DNA of 64,000 bases, from assembly GCF_001870435.1 (NCBI RefSeq), contig NZ_MDDR01000034.1:310001-374000 (forward strand), given 5' to 3'. The DNA is from Pseudomonas costantinii (GTDB lineage Bacteria; Pseudomonadota; Gammaproteobacteria; Pseudomonadales; Pseudomonadaceae). The first letter of the stretch is position 1; each line of letters opens with the position of its first letter. This document shows positions 24,117-33,039 of this stretch, piece after piece. Both the position numbers and the translations under genes were made by a program. The notes under the pieces are model-generated. The model was not told the origin of the DNA. It ran no database searches and was given only the letters and a program-made list of their open reading frames with translations.

Positions 24117-25211
24117 TTACTTGCCCGTCTTGACCTTGGTCCAGCTACGGGTCATCAAACGCTGCACTTTCGGGGGTAACTCGAAGTTGACGAACGTACG
24201 GTCGAGTACCGCCTGCGGTGGGTAAACCGCTGCGTCGGTGCGTATCGATTGCTCCATCAGTTTGTCCGCCCCTGGGTTAGGGTTGGCATAACCGACGTAA
24301 TCACTGACCTGAGCGATCACCTCAGGTTGCAGTAAATAGTTGATGTAGGCGTGGGCCTCTTTGACGTTGGTGGCATCCGCCGGGATCGCCAGCACGTCAA
24401 ACCAGAGGTTGCCGCCTTCTTTCGGAATCGCGTAGGCGATGTTTACGCCTTTGCCTGCCTCTTTCGCACGGGCCTTGGCCTGGAACACATCACCTGAAAA
24501 ACCGGCCGCCACGCAGATGTTGCCGTTGGCCAGGTCCGAGATGTATTTGGAAGAATGGAAGTAGGTCACATAAGGCCGCACTTTCAGTAGTTTTTCTTCG
24601 GCCTTCTTGTAGTCGTCCGGGTTGGTACTGTTGGGATTGAGGCCCATGTAATTGAGCACCGCCGGCAGCATTTCATCCGCCGAGTCCATGAACGAAACGC
24701 CGCACGTGGCGAGCTTTTTCATGTTTTCCGGTTCGAACAGCACGGCCCAGGAATCGATATGGTCGATGCCCAGCACGGCTTTGACTTTGTCGACGTTGTA
24801 ACCAATGCCGTTGGTACCCCACAGGTACGGCACGGCGTATTGATTACCCGGGTCGTTTTTCTCCAGACGCTTGAGCAGCGCCGGGTCGAGATTGGAATAG
24901 TTAGTCAGCAATGACTTATCGAGCTTCTGGAACGCCCCGGCCTTGATCTGCTTGCCGAGGAAGTGGTTGGACGGCACGACCACGTCATAACCGGTACGCC
25001 CGGCGAGCAACTTGCCTTCCAGGGTTTCGTTGGAGTCAAACACGTCATACACCGGCTTGATGCCCGTAGCCTTTTCGAAGTTGGCCAGGGTGTCGGTGCC
25101 GATATAGTCCGACCAGTTATAAATATGCACAGTCGGTGCGGCCTGCACGCTGATAGCCAGCGTGATACCTGCACCCACCAGCATGGCTTGGCGGAAAAAA
25201 GAAATTGGCAA
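24117..25211 (-). CDS. spuE: Polyamine periplasmic binding protein, spermidine-type
   Basis: A 364-residue PotF-type binding protein with a signal peptide ending ISVQAA. Conserved polyamine-site blocks are VHIYNWSDYIGTDTLANFEK, VYDVFDSNETLEGKLLAG, GTNGIGYN and YFHSSKYISDLANGNICVAAG. In P. aeruginosa the SpuD/SpuE pair divides the work between putrescine and spermidine; the assignment here rests on gene order. I take TTG at 25211 as start: AGAGGA sits 7 bases before it, and the next ATG (25184) would remove the only basic residue of the signal peptide. It is a duplicate of spuD. Confidence 0.9.
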   Translation of the reverse strand: MPISFFRQAMLVGAGITLAISVQAAPTVHIYNWSDYIGTDTLANFEKATGIKPVYDVFDSNETLEGKLLAGRTGYDVVVPSNHFLGKQIKAGAFQKLDKSLLTNYSNLDPALLKRLEKNDPGNQYAVPYLWGTNGIGYNVDKVKAVLGIDHIDSWAVLFEPENMKKLATCGVSFMDSADEMLPAVLNYMGLNPNSTNPDDYKKAEEKLLKVRPYVTYFHSSKYISDLANGNICVAAGFSGDVFQAKARAKEAGKGVNIAYAIPKEGGNLWFDVLAIPADATNVKEAHAYINYLLQPEVIAQVSDYVGYANPNPGADKLMEQSIRTDAAVYPPQAVLDRTFVNFELPPKVQRLMTRSWTKVKTGK

Positions 25212-25327
25212 GTGGAGGTCCTCTTAAATAGTTGGGCCTTAAAGTTGTTGCCCGGCAACAAAACCGGCGCGCAACTTACCCTCGATAAACCGATCCGGCA
25301 AAACTTTCTGTCATTTAATGTGTGGCA

Positions 25328-25346
25328 GGGGCAGTCAAACTGCCCC
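25328..25346 (-). other. Stem-loop between spuD and spuE
   Basis: GGGGCAG and CTGCCCC arms with a five-base loop, 18 bases after the spuD stop. GC-rich, with no clear U tract on the minus strand. Similar intercistronic hairpins after binding-protein genes raise their message level over the membrane components in other ABC operons; that role is inferred here. Confidence 0.55.
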
Positions 25347-25363
25347 CCCACAGGTTTCAGGGC

Positions 25364-26473
25364 TTATTTACCCGATTTGATTTTGGTCCAGCTGCGTGTC
25401 ATTTCACGCTGAGTTGCAGCCGGCAAGTCAGCAATGGCATAGAGCTTGGCTTGCACATCCGCTGACGGGTAAATACCCGGGTCGCTGGTGATATCTTTGT
25501 CGACCAGTGCGGTGGCTTTCTCGTTACCGTTCGGGAAACGTACGCTGTTGGTAATAGCGGCCATGACTTCCGGCTTGAGCAGGTAGTTCATGAACTTGTA
25601 GGCCGCGTCGACGTTTTCGGCATCTTTAGGGATGGCGACCATGTCATAGAAGCTACCAGCGCCTTCTTTCGGAATGTCGTAGGCAACCTTGACTTTGCCA
25701 CCGGCTTCGGCCGCGCGGGACTTGGCCTGTTGCACGTCACCCGAATAACCCACGGCTACGCAGATGTTGCCGTTGGCCAGGTCGGAGATGTACTTGGACG
25801 AGTGGAAGTAGCCGATCGAAGGGCGCAGCTTGAGGAACAGGGCCTCGGCTTGCTTGAGGTCTTCTTTCTTTTGCGTGTCGGTCGGCAGGCCCAGGTAATG
25901 CAGCGCTACCGGCAGCATTTCGGTTGGCGAGTCGAGGAAGCTCACACCACAGCTTTTAAGCTTGGCGAGGTTTTCCGGCTTGAGGATGGTGTCCCAGGAT
26001 TCGATCTTGTCGATACCCAGCGCGGCCTTGACCTTCTCCGGGTTGTAGCCGATGCCGATCGAGCCCCACATGTACGGGAAGGCGTGCTTGTTGTCCGGGT
26101 CGCTGACCGACACGGCTTTAAGCAGGGATTTGTTCAGGTTGCCGTAGTTGGCCAGTTTGGACTTGTCCAGCTCCTGGTAGACACCGGCCTTGATCTGCTT
26201 GGCGAGGAAGTTGTTCGACGGCACGACGATGTCGTAACCGGACTTGCCTGCCAGCAACTTGGCTTCCAGGGTTTCGTTGCTGTCGAAAACGTCGTACACC
26301 ACTTTAATGCCCGACTCTTTTTCAAAGTTGGCGATGGTGTCCGGTGCAATGTAGTCGGACCAGTTGTAGACGTGCAGTACTTTATCGTCTGCCTGGGCCG
26401 CGCCCGCCATTGCGCCCATCAGGGACAAGGCGAGGAGGGTCTTGCCAGCGTTCTTCAAACCTAATGCCTTCAT
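25364..26473 (-). CDS. spuD: Polyamine periplasmic binding protein, putrescine-type
   Basis: A 369-residue PotF-family protein with signal peptide MKALGLKNAGKTLLALSLMG to AQA. It shares with SpuE the blocks VYNWSDYIAPDTIANFEKES, VYDVFDSNETLEAKLLAGKS, GSIGIGYNPEKV and YFHSSKYISDLANGNICVAV, and both end in a TRSWTK-x-K-x-GK tail. GGAG lies 10 bases before the ATG at 26473. A 182-base gap separates it from spuC; a TATAAA-like box on the minus strand (26601-26606) hints at an internal promoter. Confidence 0.92.
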   Translation of the reverse strand: MKALGLKNAGKTLLALSLMGAMAGAAQADDKVLHVYNWSDYIAPDTIANFEKESGIKVVYDVFDSNETLEAKLLAGKSGYDIVVPSNNFLAKQIKAGVYQELDKSKLANYGNLNKSLLKAVSVSDPDNKHAFPYMWGSIGIGYNPEKVKAALGIDKIESWDTILKPENLAKLKSCGVSFLDSPTEMLPVALHYLGLPTDTQKKEDLKQAEALFLKLRPSIGYFHSSKYISDLANGNICVAVGYSGDVQQAKSRAAEAGGKVKVAYDIPKEGAGSFYDMVAIPKDAENVDAAYKFMNYLLKPEVMAAITNSVRFPNGNEKATALVDKDITSDPGIYPSADVQAKLYAIADLPAATQREMTRSWTKIKSGK

Positions 26474-26655
26474 TTGGTGATGCTCCAATTTTTTCTTTTT
26501 TGGGCCACGTTCTTTAGTCGTCTCACGGCCCTTCCAAAGGGCAACAAAACAGGGCGACAGTCTGGCAAGTTCGCAGGCCGGCTTTCAACCAAAGCCTGCA
26601 TTTATACAACTACCCAGACGCAGCGCCCGAAGCCGCTGCGCACTGAGCCTAGCAC

Positions 26656-28020
26656 TTAGCCCTGCAATGCCGCCAAAGTCAGGTCCAGGCACTGGCGAGC
26701 CTTAGTCACCAGCTCGTCGATTTCAGCCTTGCTGATCACCAGTGGCGGCGAAATGATCATGGTGTCGCCCACGGCGCGCATGATCAGGCCATTCTCGAAG
26801 CAGAACGTACGGCAGATCATGCCAACGCCACGGCCTTCGTAACGTTTGCGCGTGGCCTTGTCTTTGACCAACTCAATCGCACCGAGCATGCCCACACCGC
26901 GAACTTCACCCACCAACGGGTGATCAGCCAGTTCCCTCAAACGCTTCTGCAAATACGGTGCCGTTTCGTCGTGAACACGGTTAACGATCTTTTCATCGCG
27001 CATGATGCGGATGTTTTCCAGGGCCACCGCCGCTGCCACCGGGTGGCCCGAGTAGGTGAAGCCGTGGTTGAAATCACCGCCTTCATTCAGCACTTCAACC
27101 ACTTCGTCGCGAACGATCAGGCCACCCATTGGGATATAACCCGAGGTCAGGCCCTTGGCGATGGTCATCATGTGTGGCTTGAGGTCGTAGAAATCGCTAC
27201 CGAACCACTCACCGGTTCGGCCAAAGCCGCAGATCACTTCATCGGCGACGAACAGGATGTCGTACTTGGCGAGGATTTCCTTGATGCGCGGCCAGTAGGT
27301 CTCTGGCGGCACGATCACGCCACCGGCACCCTGGATCGGCTCGGCAATAAAGGCACCGACGTTGTCCACGCCCAACGCCAGAATCTTCTCTTCCAGCTGG
27401 TTGGCAGCCCACACCCCGAACTCTTCAGGGCTCATGTCGCCACCTTCGCCGAACCAGTACGGCTGGGCGATATGGGTGATGCCCGGGATCGGCAAGTCAC
27501 CCTGTTCATGCATATAGGTCATGCCGCCCAAGCTGGCGCCGGCCACAGTGGAGCCGTGGTAGCCATTCTTGCGGCTGATGATGATTTTCTTGTTCGGCTG
27601 GCCCTTGATCGCCCAGTAGTGGCGGACCATGCGCAACATGGTGTCGTTGCCTTCGGAGCCGGAACCCGTAAAGAACACGTGGTTCATGCCGGCAGGCGCG
27701 ATGTCGGAAATGGCCTTGGCCAGCTCCAGCACCGGCGGGTGAGCCGTCTGGAAGAACAGGTTGTAGTACGGCAGCTCTTTCATTTGCTTGGCGGCGGCGT
27801 CAGCCAGTTCATCGCGACCGTAACCGATCGCCACGCACCACAGGCCGGCCATGCCGTCGAGGATCTTGTTGCCTTCGCTGTCCCACAGGTAAACGCCGTG
27901 GGCTTTGGTGATGATCCGTGGGCCTTTCTCTTTCAATTGCTTGAAGTCGCTGAACGGCGCCAGGTGATGATCGCTGCTCAAAGCTTGCCATTCACGGGTT
28001 TGCGGGTTGTTGCTGGACAT
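26656..28020 (-). CDS. spuC: Polyamine:pyruvate aminotransferase (class III)
   Basis: A 454-residue PLP enzyme. The PLP-phosphate loop is FFTGSGSEGNDTMLRMVRHY, the PLP aspartate is in LFVADEVICGFGRTGEWFGS, and the Schiff-base lysine is in MTIAKGLTSGYIPMGG. SpuC-type enzymes transaminate putrescine, cadaverine and spermidine to aminoaldehydes with pyruvate as acceptor. TAGGAG precedes the ATG. It follows spuB by 58 bases in the operon. Confidence 0.94.
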   Translation of the reverse strand: MSSNNPQTREWQALSSDHHLAPFSDFKQLKEKGPRIITKAHGVYLWDSEGNKILDGMAGLWCVAIGYGRDELADAAAKQMKELPYYNLFFQTAHPPVLELAKAISDIAPAGMNHVFFTGSGSEGNDTMLRMVRHYWAIKGQPNKKIIISRKNGYHGSTVAGASLGGMTYMHEQGDLPIPGITHIAQPYWFGEGGDMSPEEFGVWAANQLEEKILALGVDNVGAFIAEPIQGAGGVIVPPETYWPRIKEILAKYDILFVADEVICGFGRTGEWFGSDFYDLKPHMMTIAKGLTSGYIPMGGLIVRDEVVEVLNEGGDFNHGFTYSGHPVAAAVALENIRIMRDEKIVNRVHDETAPYLQKRLRELADHPLVGEVRGVGMLGAIELVKDKATRKRYEGRGVGMICRTFCFENGLIMRAVGDTMIISPPLVISKAEIDELVTKARQCLDLTLAALQG

Positions 28021-28078
28021 ACCAATCTCCTAGACATTTCAGGTGAGGGCAGGCCGTTCCCACGGCCCGCCCGGCGCA

Positions 28079-29437
28079 TCAGACGGCGAAGAGCAGGAAT
28101 TCCCGCTCCCACGAACTGATCACGCGCTTGAAGTTTTCATGCTCGGCCCGCTTGACCGCGACGTAGCCTGTGATGAATTTTTGACCCAGGTATTTCTCGA
28201 TGGTCTTGCTGTTCTCCATACGTTCCAGGGCGTCTTCGATGGTCAACGGCAGGCGCAGGTTGCGTCGCTCGTAACCACGACCCACCACGGGCGCGCTCGG
28301 GTTATGGCCTTCGACCATGCCGATGTAGCCACACAGCAAACTGGCAGCAATCGCCAGGTACGGGTTGGCGTCGGCGCCCGGCAGGCGGTTTTCCACGCGG
28401 CGGTTCTGCGGGCCGGCATCCGGTACGCGCAGGCCAACGGTACGGTTTTCTTCGCCCCATTCCACGTTTACCGGCGCCGAGGTGTCCGGCAGGAAGCGGC
28501 GGAACGAGTTCACGTTAGGGGCAAACAACGGCAGCAATTCAGGGATGAATTTCTGCAAGCCGCCAATGTGGTTGAGGAACAGCTGGCTCATGGTCCCGTC
28601 TTCATTGGAGAAGACGTTCTTGCCAGTAGCGATGTCGATGATGCTCTGGTGCAAGTGCATCGCGCTGCCAGGCTCGCCGGTCATCGGCTTGGCCATGAAG
28701 GTGGCGGCCACGTCGTGCTTGAGCGCGGCTTCACGCATGGTGCGCTTGAACACCAGGATCTGGTCGGCCAGGGACAATGCATCGCCGTGACGGAAGTTGA
28801 TTTCCATCTGCGCCGTGCCGTCCTCGTGGATCAGGGTGTCGAGATCCAGCTCCTGCAGCTCGCACCAGTCGTAGACGTCTTCGAACAACGGGTCGAATTC
28901 GTTGGCCGCTTCTATAGAGAAGGACTGACGACCGGTTTCCGGGCGACCGGAACGGCCAATTGGCGGTTGCAGCGGGAAGTCCGGGTCTTCACAGCGTTTG
29001 GTCAGGTAGAACTCCATCTCCGGCGCCACGATGGGCTGCCAGCCTTTGTCGGCGTAGAGCTTGAGGACTTTCTTGAGCACGTTGCGCGGCGACAACTCGA
29101 TCGGGTTGCCTTGCTTGTCGTAGGTATCGTGGATCACCTGAGCGGTGGGCTCGATGGCCCAAGGCACCAGGAATACCGCGTTCTGGTCCGGGCGGCAGAT
29201 CATGTCGATGTCGGCCGGGTCGAGCAATTCGTAATAGATGTCGTCTTCGACATAGTCGCCGGTCACGGTCTGCAACAGAACGCTCTCGGGCAGGCGCATG
29301 CCTTTTTCAGCAATGAACTTGTTGGTCGGCGAAATCTTGCCCCGGGTGATCCCGGTCAAGTCGGCGATCATGCATTCGACTTCTGTGATCTTGTGGTCTT
29401 TCAACCAATCGGTGAGCTGGTCGAGGTTGTTACTCAT
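28079..29437 (-). CDS. spuB: Gamma-glutamylpolyamine synthetase (glutamine synthetase-like)
   Basis: A 452-residue glutamine-synthetase-fold ligase. It has the N-terminal DLTGITRGKISPTNKF, the ATP and metal site APEMEFYLTKR, NFRHGDALSLADQ, the loop GSAMHLHQSI and the C-terminal ENRLPGADANPYLAIAASL. The adenylylation motif of GlnA is absent. Family members (PauA type) attach glutamate to putrescine or other polyamines with ATP as the first step of gamma-glutamyl catabolism. The start at MSNNLDQL (29437) is preceded by AGAGGC. It is a paralogue of spuI. Confidence 0.92.
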   Translation of the reverse strand: MSNNLDQLTDWLKDHKITEVECMIADLTGITRGKISPTNKFIAEKGMRLPESVLLQTVTGDYVEDDIYYELLDPADIDMICRPDQNAVFLVPWAIEPTAQVIHDTYDKQGNPIELSPRNVLKKVLKLYADKGWQPIVAPEMEFYLTKRCEDPDFPLQPPIGRSGRPETGRQSFSIEAANEFDPLFEDVYDWCELQELDLDTLIHEDGTAQMEINFRHGDALSLADQILVFKRTMREAALKHDVAATFMAKPMTGEPGSAMHLHQSIIDIATGKNVFSNEDGTMSQLFLNHIGGLQKFIPELLPLFAPNVNSFRRFLPDTSAPVNVEWGEENRTVGLRVPDAGPQNRRVENRLPGADANPYLAIAASLLCGYIGMVEGHNPSAPVVGRGYERRNLRLPLTIEDALERMENSKTIEKYLGQKFITGYVAVKRAEHENFKRVISSWEREFLLFAV

Positions 29438-29476
29438 AAATGCCTCTGGGCTGTGTTTCCTGACATCCATTAAAGG

Positions 29477-30256
29477 TCAGGCGTTGGTTGACGCAGCATC
29501 CGCGTCGCGTTGCATCGCCCGCTTTCGACAGGCCATGCCAAATGCCTGAAAGATCGCGAGGTAGTGCGGGTTAGAGCTTACCTGCCATTCGGGGTGCCAT
29601 TGCACTCCTAAAGCAAAAGCCTTGCCTGCACTGTAAGAAAAAGCTTCGATCAACCCATCGGGCGCGGTCGCTTCGACCTGCAAGCCGGGCGCCAGGCGAT
29701 CAACGCCCTGGCTGTGAATCGAGTTGACCTGAATCGTCTGCGGCAACCCCAGGCTTGCCAATACCCCATTCGGGGAGATGGTCACGGCGTGCGCCGGGCC
29801 GTACTGGATGTCCAGTGGCTGGGTGTCGTCTTCGCGGTGATCCATCATGCCCGGCACTTCGTGAACCTTCTGGTGCAGGCTGCCGCCAAAGGCCACGTTC
29901 ATTTCCTGGAAGCCACGGCAAATACCCAGCACTGGAACGCCCGCCGCAACCGCGGCGCGCAGCAACGGCAGTGTGGTTTGGTCCCGTGCAGAATCATGAG
30001 CAGTCCCAGGCGCGCTGGCCGGACCGTCGTAGTGAAAGGGTTCGATATTGGAGGGAGAGCCGGTAAACAGGATGCCATCCAGGCCGTCAAGAATATTGGC
30101 CGGGTCGAGCAAATCCCCCAGGGACGGAATGATCAATGGCAAGCCCTTGGCAGCGACTGCGACTGCGCGGACGTATTTGTCACCACTGATATGATAAGCA
30201 TGCAGACCGACCTGTTTGGAGCAGGCGGTGACGCCGATTAACGGCAGGCGAGACAT
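29477..30256 (-). CDS. spuA: Gamma-glutamyl-GABA hydrolase (class I glutamine amidotransferase-like, PuuD type)
   Basis: A 259-residue cysteine hydrolase. The nucleophile Cys113 is in VLGICRGFQEMNVAFGGSLH, and the His-x-x-Glu of the triad is in GVQWHPEWQ. In gamma-glutamyl polyamine pathways this enzyme frees GABA or a related amino acid and regenerates glutamate. It is the first gene of spuABCDEFGH and is divergent from spuI. Confidence 0.92.
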   Translation of the reverse strand: MSRLPLIGVTACSKQVGLHAYHISGDKYVRAVAVAAKGLPLIIPSLGDLLDPANILDGLDGILFTGSPSNIEPFHYDGPASAPGTAHDSARDQTTLPLLRAAVAAGVPVLGICRGFQEMNVAFGGSLHQKVHEVPGMMDHREDDTQPLDIQYGPAHAVTISPNGVLASLGLPQTIQVNSIHSQGVDRLAPGLQVEATAPDGLIEAFSYSAGKAFALGVQWHPEWQVSSNPHYLAIFQAFGMACRKRAMQRDADAASTNA

Positions 30257-30399
30257 GAAGCACCCCGGTATTATTGCTGTTATGGGTTTGAATCGAGCTT
30301 AGCCTTGTTCATTTTTTTACACAACACCCCCGTAAAAAATACAACACGGCCCGCTCAAGCCTGCTAGTCCCAAGCCCTTCAAACCCAAAAAATCGCCCC

Positions 30400-30508
30400 A
30401 AAAAGCCTCAAAAAAGGCCTCAAGGCGCTTTTTTAGGGCAAAAAAGGCCTCGCTTGACTTCGGCAAGCCGTTCGGGTTGACTGAAACCAGAAAAGATCAA
30501 TGATTGAT
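30400..30508. promoter_or_regulatory. Repeats and palindrome in the spuA-spuI control region
   Basis: The 278-base divergent gap holds two identical 12-base direct repeats AAAAAAGGCCTC (30410-30421 and 30440-30451), a related AAAAAGCCTCA just before them (30400-30410), and a perfect palindrome ATCAATGATTGAT at 30496-30508 near the spuI start. Their spacing of 30 bases, about three helical turns, suits a regulator binding on one face. No clear sigma-70 promoter could be fixed. Confidence 0.45.
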
Positions 30509-30534
30509 ATTTTTAACAACAAAGGTGTTGCATC

Positions 30535-31911
30535 ATGTCGGTACCCCCGCGTGCCGTTCAGCTTAACGAAGCGAACGCGTTCCTTAAGGATCATCCTGAG
30601 GTTCTGTACGTAGACCTTCTAATTGCGGATATGAATGGTGTGGTGCGCGGTAAGCGCATCGAACGCACCAGCCTCCACAAGGTTTACGAGAAGGGCATTA
30701 ACCTGCCTGCCTCTTTATTTGCCCTGGATATCAACGGCTCAACGGTGGAAAGCACCGGCCTGGGTCTGGATATCGGTGATGCTGACCGAATCTGTTATCC
30801 GATCCCTGACACCCTGTGTAATGAGCCTTGGCAAAAGCGCCCAACCGCGCAACTGCTGATGACCATGCACGAGCTTGAGGGTGAACCCTTCTTCGCCGAT
30901 CCTCGCGAAGTCCTACGGCAAGTTGTCAGCAAATTCGACGATCTTGGCCTGACCATCTGCGCTGCCTTCGAGCTTGAGTTCTACCTGATCGACCAGGAGA
31001 ACGTGAACGGCCGCCCACAACCGCCCCGCTCGCCGATCTCCGGCAAACGCCCGCACTCGACACAGGTCTACCTGATCGACGACCTCGACGAATACGTCGA
31101 CTGCCTCCAGGACATTCTGGAAGGTGCCAAAGAGCAAGGCATCCCGGCCGACGCCATCGTCAAGGAAAGTGCCCCGGCGCAGTTCGAAGTGAACCTGCAC
31201 CACGTCGCCGACCCGATCAAGGCGTGCGATTACGCGGTACTGCTCAAGCGTCTGATCAAAAACATCGCCTACGACCATGAGATGGACACCACCTTCATGG
31301 CCAAGCCTTACCCAGGCCAGGCAGGCAACGGTTTGCACGTACACATTTCGATCCTGGACAAGGACGGCAAGAACATCTTTGCCAGCGAGGATCCCGAGCA
31401 GAACGCCGCATTGCGTCACGCGATCGGCGGTGTGCTGGAGACCCTACCCGCCCAAATGGCGTTCCTGTGCCCTAACGTAAACTCCTACCGTCGTTTCGGC
31501 GCACAGTTCTACGTGCCGAACTCGCCGTGCTGGGGCCTGGATAACCGCACCGTGGCGATTCGCGTACCCACTGGCTCCTCGGATGCCGTACGTATCGAAC
31601 ACCGTGTGGCCGGCGCCGACGCCAACCCTTACCTGCTGATGGCTTCGGTCCTGGCAGGCGTGCACCACGGCCTGACCAACAAGATCGAGCCTGGCGCACC
31701 GGTGGAAGGCAACAGCTACGAGCAAAACGAGCAGAGCCTGCCGAACAACCTGCGTGATGCCCTGCGTGAGTTGGACGACAGCGAGGTGATGGCCAAGTAC
31801 ATCGATCCTAAATACATCGATATCTTCGTCGCCTGTAAGGAAAGTGAGCTGGAAGAGTTCGAACACTCCATCTCCGACCTTGAGTACAACTGGTATCTGC
31901 ATACCGTGTAA
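30535..31911 (+). CDS. spuI: Gamma-glutamylpolyamine synthetase (glutamine synthetase-like)
   Basis: A 458-residue paralogue of spuB. Blocks: LIADMNGVVRGKRIERTSLH, CAAFELEFYLIDQENVNG, QFEVNLHHVADPIKACDYAV, GNGLHVHISILDKDGKNIF and EHRVAGADANPYLLMASV. AAAGGTG precedes the ATG. It probably glutamylates a polyamine, perhaps of a different length from that used by SpuB, since Pseudomonas keeps several such synthetases with separate substrates. It is divergent from spuA and followed by a terminator. Confidence 0.92.
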   Translation: MSVPPRAVQLNEANAFLKDHPEVLYVDLLIADMNGVVRGKRIERTSLHKVYEKGINLPASLFALDINGSTVESTGLGLDIGDADRICYPIPDTLCNEPWQKRPTAQLLMTMHELEGEPFFADPREVLRQVVSKFDDLGLTICAAFELEFYLIDQENVNGRPQPPRSPISGKRPHSTQVYLIDDLDEYVDCLQDILEGAKEQGIPADAIVKESAPAQFEVNLHHVADPIKACDYAVLLKRLIKNIAYDHEMDTTFMAKPYPGQAGNGLHVHISILDKDGKNIFASEDPEQNAALRHAIGGVLETLPAQMAFLCPNVNSYRRFGAQFYVPNSPCWGLDNRTVAIRVPTGSSDAVRIEHRVAGADANPYLLMASVLAGVHHGLTNKIEPGAPVEGNSYEQNEQSLPNNLRDALRELDDSEVMAKYIDPKYIDIFVACKESELEEFEHSISDLEYNWYLHTV

Positions 31912-31926
31912 GCGGTGGCAGCAATA

Positions 31927-31963
31927 AAAAATGCCGCAGGCTTAGGCCTGCGGCTTTTTTTTG
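31927..31963 (+). terminator. Rho-independent terminator after spuI
   Basis: GCCGCAGG / CCTGCGGC stem with a short loop followed by eight T, 15 bases after the stop. Confidence 0.92.
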
Positions 31964-31972
31964 CGCTGCAAT

Positions 31973-32078
31973 CTCGTTCCCACGCTCCGCGTGGGAATGC
32001 AGCCAGGGACGCTCTGCGTCCCAAGAGCGGACGCGGAGCGTCCAGTAAGGCGTTCCCACGCAGAGCGTGGGAACGATC
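31973..32078. repeat. REPIN-type double palindrome
   Basis: Two outward GTTCCCACGC palindromes (CGTTCCCACGCTCCGCGTGG at the left, CGTTCCCACGCAGAGCGTGG at the right) flank a middle hairpin GGGACGCTCTGCGTCCC and a GGACGCGGAGCGTCC hairpin. This is the best-preserved copy of the class in the window. It lies between the spuI terminator and the TetR gene. Confidence 0.88.
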
Positions 32079-32120
32079 ATCAGGTCGCGTACAATGCCCG
32101 CTGCCTTGTAGGAGACATCC

Positions 32121-32756
32121 ATGACCACCCGCCCCGCCGCCCCTCGCAAACCCCGCGCCCGCAGCCAGGCCCGGATCGACGCGATCCTCGACGCCGCCCG
32201 CACCTTGCTGGCGTCCGAAGGCGTGGCGAGCTTGTCGATCTACAGCGTGGCCGAACGCGCGCAGATTCCGCCGTCTTCGGTGTATCACTTTTTCGCCAGT
32301 GTGCCGGCGTTATTGGAAGCGTTGACGGCTGATGTGCACGCGGCGTTTCGCGCGGCCATTCAAGCACCTATCGACCATGACTCGCTCAAGCACTGGCGGG
32401 ATCTGTCCTACGTCGTCGAACATCGGATGCTCACCATCTATAGCAACGATGCCGCCGCACGCCAGTTGATCCTGGCCCAGCATGGGCTTACCGAAGTGAC
32501 CCAGGCGGATCGTCAGCATGACCTGGAGTTGGGGGATTTGATGCTGGCTGTGTTCAGTCGTCACTTTGAAGTGCCGACCTTGCCCAGCGATGTCGACGTG
32601 TTCGCTCTGGCGCTGGAACTCAGTGACCGCGTTTACGCGCGCTCGGTACACCAGCACGGGTTGATCACACCGCGAATGGCCGAGGAAGGCATGCGGGTGT
32701 TTGATGCGTATGTGGGGCTTTATTTGCCGGCGTATTTGCCTAAGCGCCCAATATGA
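32121..32756 (+). CDS. TetR-family transcriptional regulator
   Basis: A 211-residue regulator. The helix-turn-helix is at about 19-60 (RIDAILDAARTLLASEGVAS, then YSVAERAQIPPSSVYHFFAS); the rest is an all-helical ligand domain without a recognisable signature. GGAG lies 7 bases before the ATG. Its likely target is unknown: spuI is upstream on the same strand but behind a terminator, and ssuF is convergent. The stop codon overlaps the palindrome at 32755. Confidence 0.9.
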   Translation: MTTRPAAPRKPRARSQARIDAILDAARTLLASEGVASLSIYSVAERAQIPPSSVYHFFASVPALLEALTADVHAAFRAAIQAPIDHDSLKHWRDLSYVVEHRMLTIYSNDAAARQLILAQHGLTEVTQADRQHDLELGDLMLAVFSRHFEVPTLPSDVDVFALALELSDRVYARSVHQHGLITPRMAEEGMRVFDAYVGLYLPAYLPKRPI

Positions 32757-32785
32757 TCGTTCCCACGCTCCGCGTGGGAACGATC
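32755..32785. repeat. Perfect short palindrome between convergent genes
   Basis: GATCGTTCCCACGC, TCC, then the exact complement, as at 21062-21092. It begins inside the TetR stop codon and ends 12 bases before ssuF. Position and symmetry suggest a shared 3'-end hairpin. Confidence 0.85.
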
Positions 32786-32796
32786 CTGTGAGGCGA

Positions 32797-33012
32797 TCAC
32801 AACTTGGCGATCGACACCTCGGTAGATTTCACAAAGGCAATCACTTCACTGCCGATCACCAGTTCCAGCTCTTTAACCGAGCGGGTGGTGATCACGGAAG
32901 TAACGATGCCGGACGCAGTCTGCACGTCGATTTCCGACAGTACGTCGCCTTCGACGATTTCCTTGATGGTGCCTTTGAACTGGTTACGCACGTTGATGGC
33001 TTTAATAGTCAT
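32797..33012 (-). CDS. ssuF: Molybdopterin-binding (TOBE/Mop) protein of the sulfonate operon
   Basis: A 71-residue single TOBE/Mop domain: NQFKGTIKEIVEGDVLSEID, SVITTRSVKELELVIGSEVI, FVKSTEVSIAKL. Such domains bind molybdate or oxyanions. In Pseudomonas the gene closing ssuEADCBF is of this type and is needed for sulfonate use, though its exact role is unclear. It follows ssuB by 27 bases. Confidence 0.88.
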   Translation of the reverse strand: MTIKAINVRNQFKGTIKEIVEGDVLSEIDVQTASGIVTSVITTRSVKELELVIGSEVIAFVKSTEVSIAKL

Positions 33013-33039
33013 GGGTTCTTCCTTCGTGGGACAAGTGAG

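Noticed and set aside
28043..29473. A 476-codon open frame opposite spuB
   Set aside because: Antisense shadow of a complete glutamine-synthetase-like gene.
31973..32078. CRISPR array
   Set aside because: The repeated units are palindromic REP words in opposite orientation, not direct repeats with equal unique spacers.
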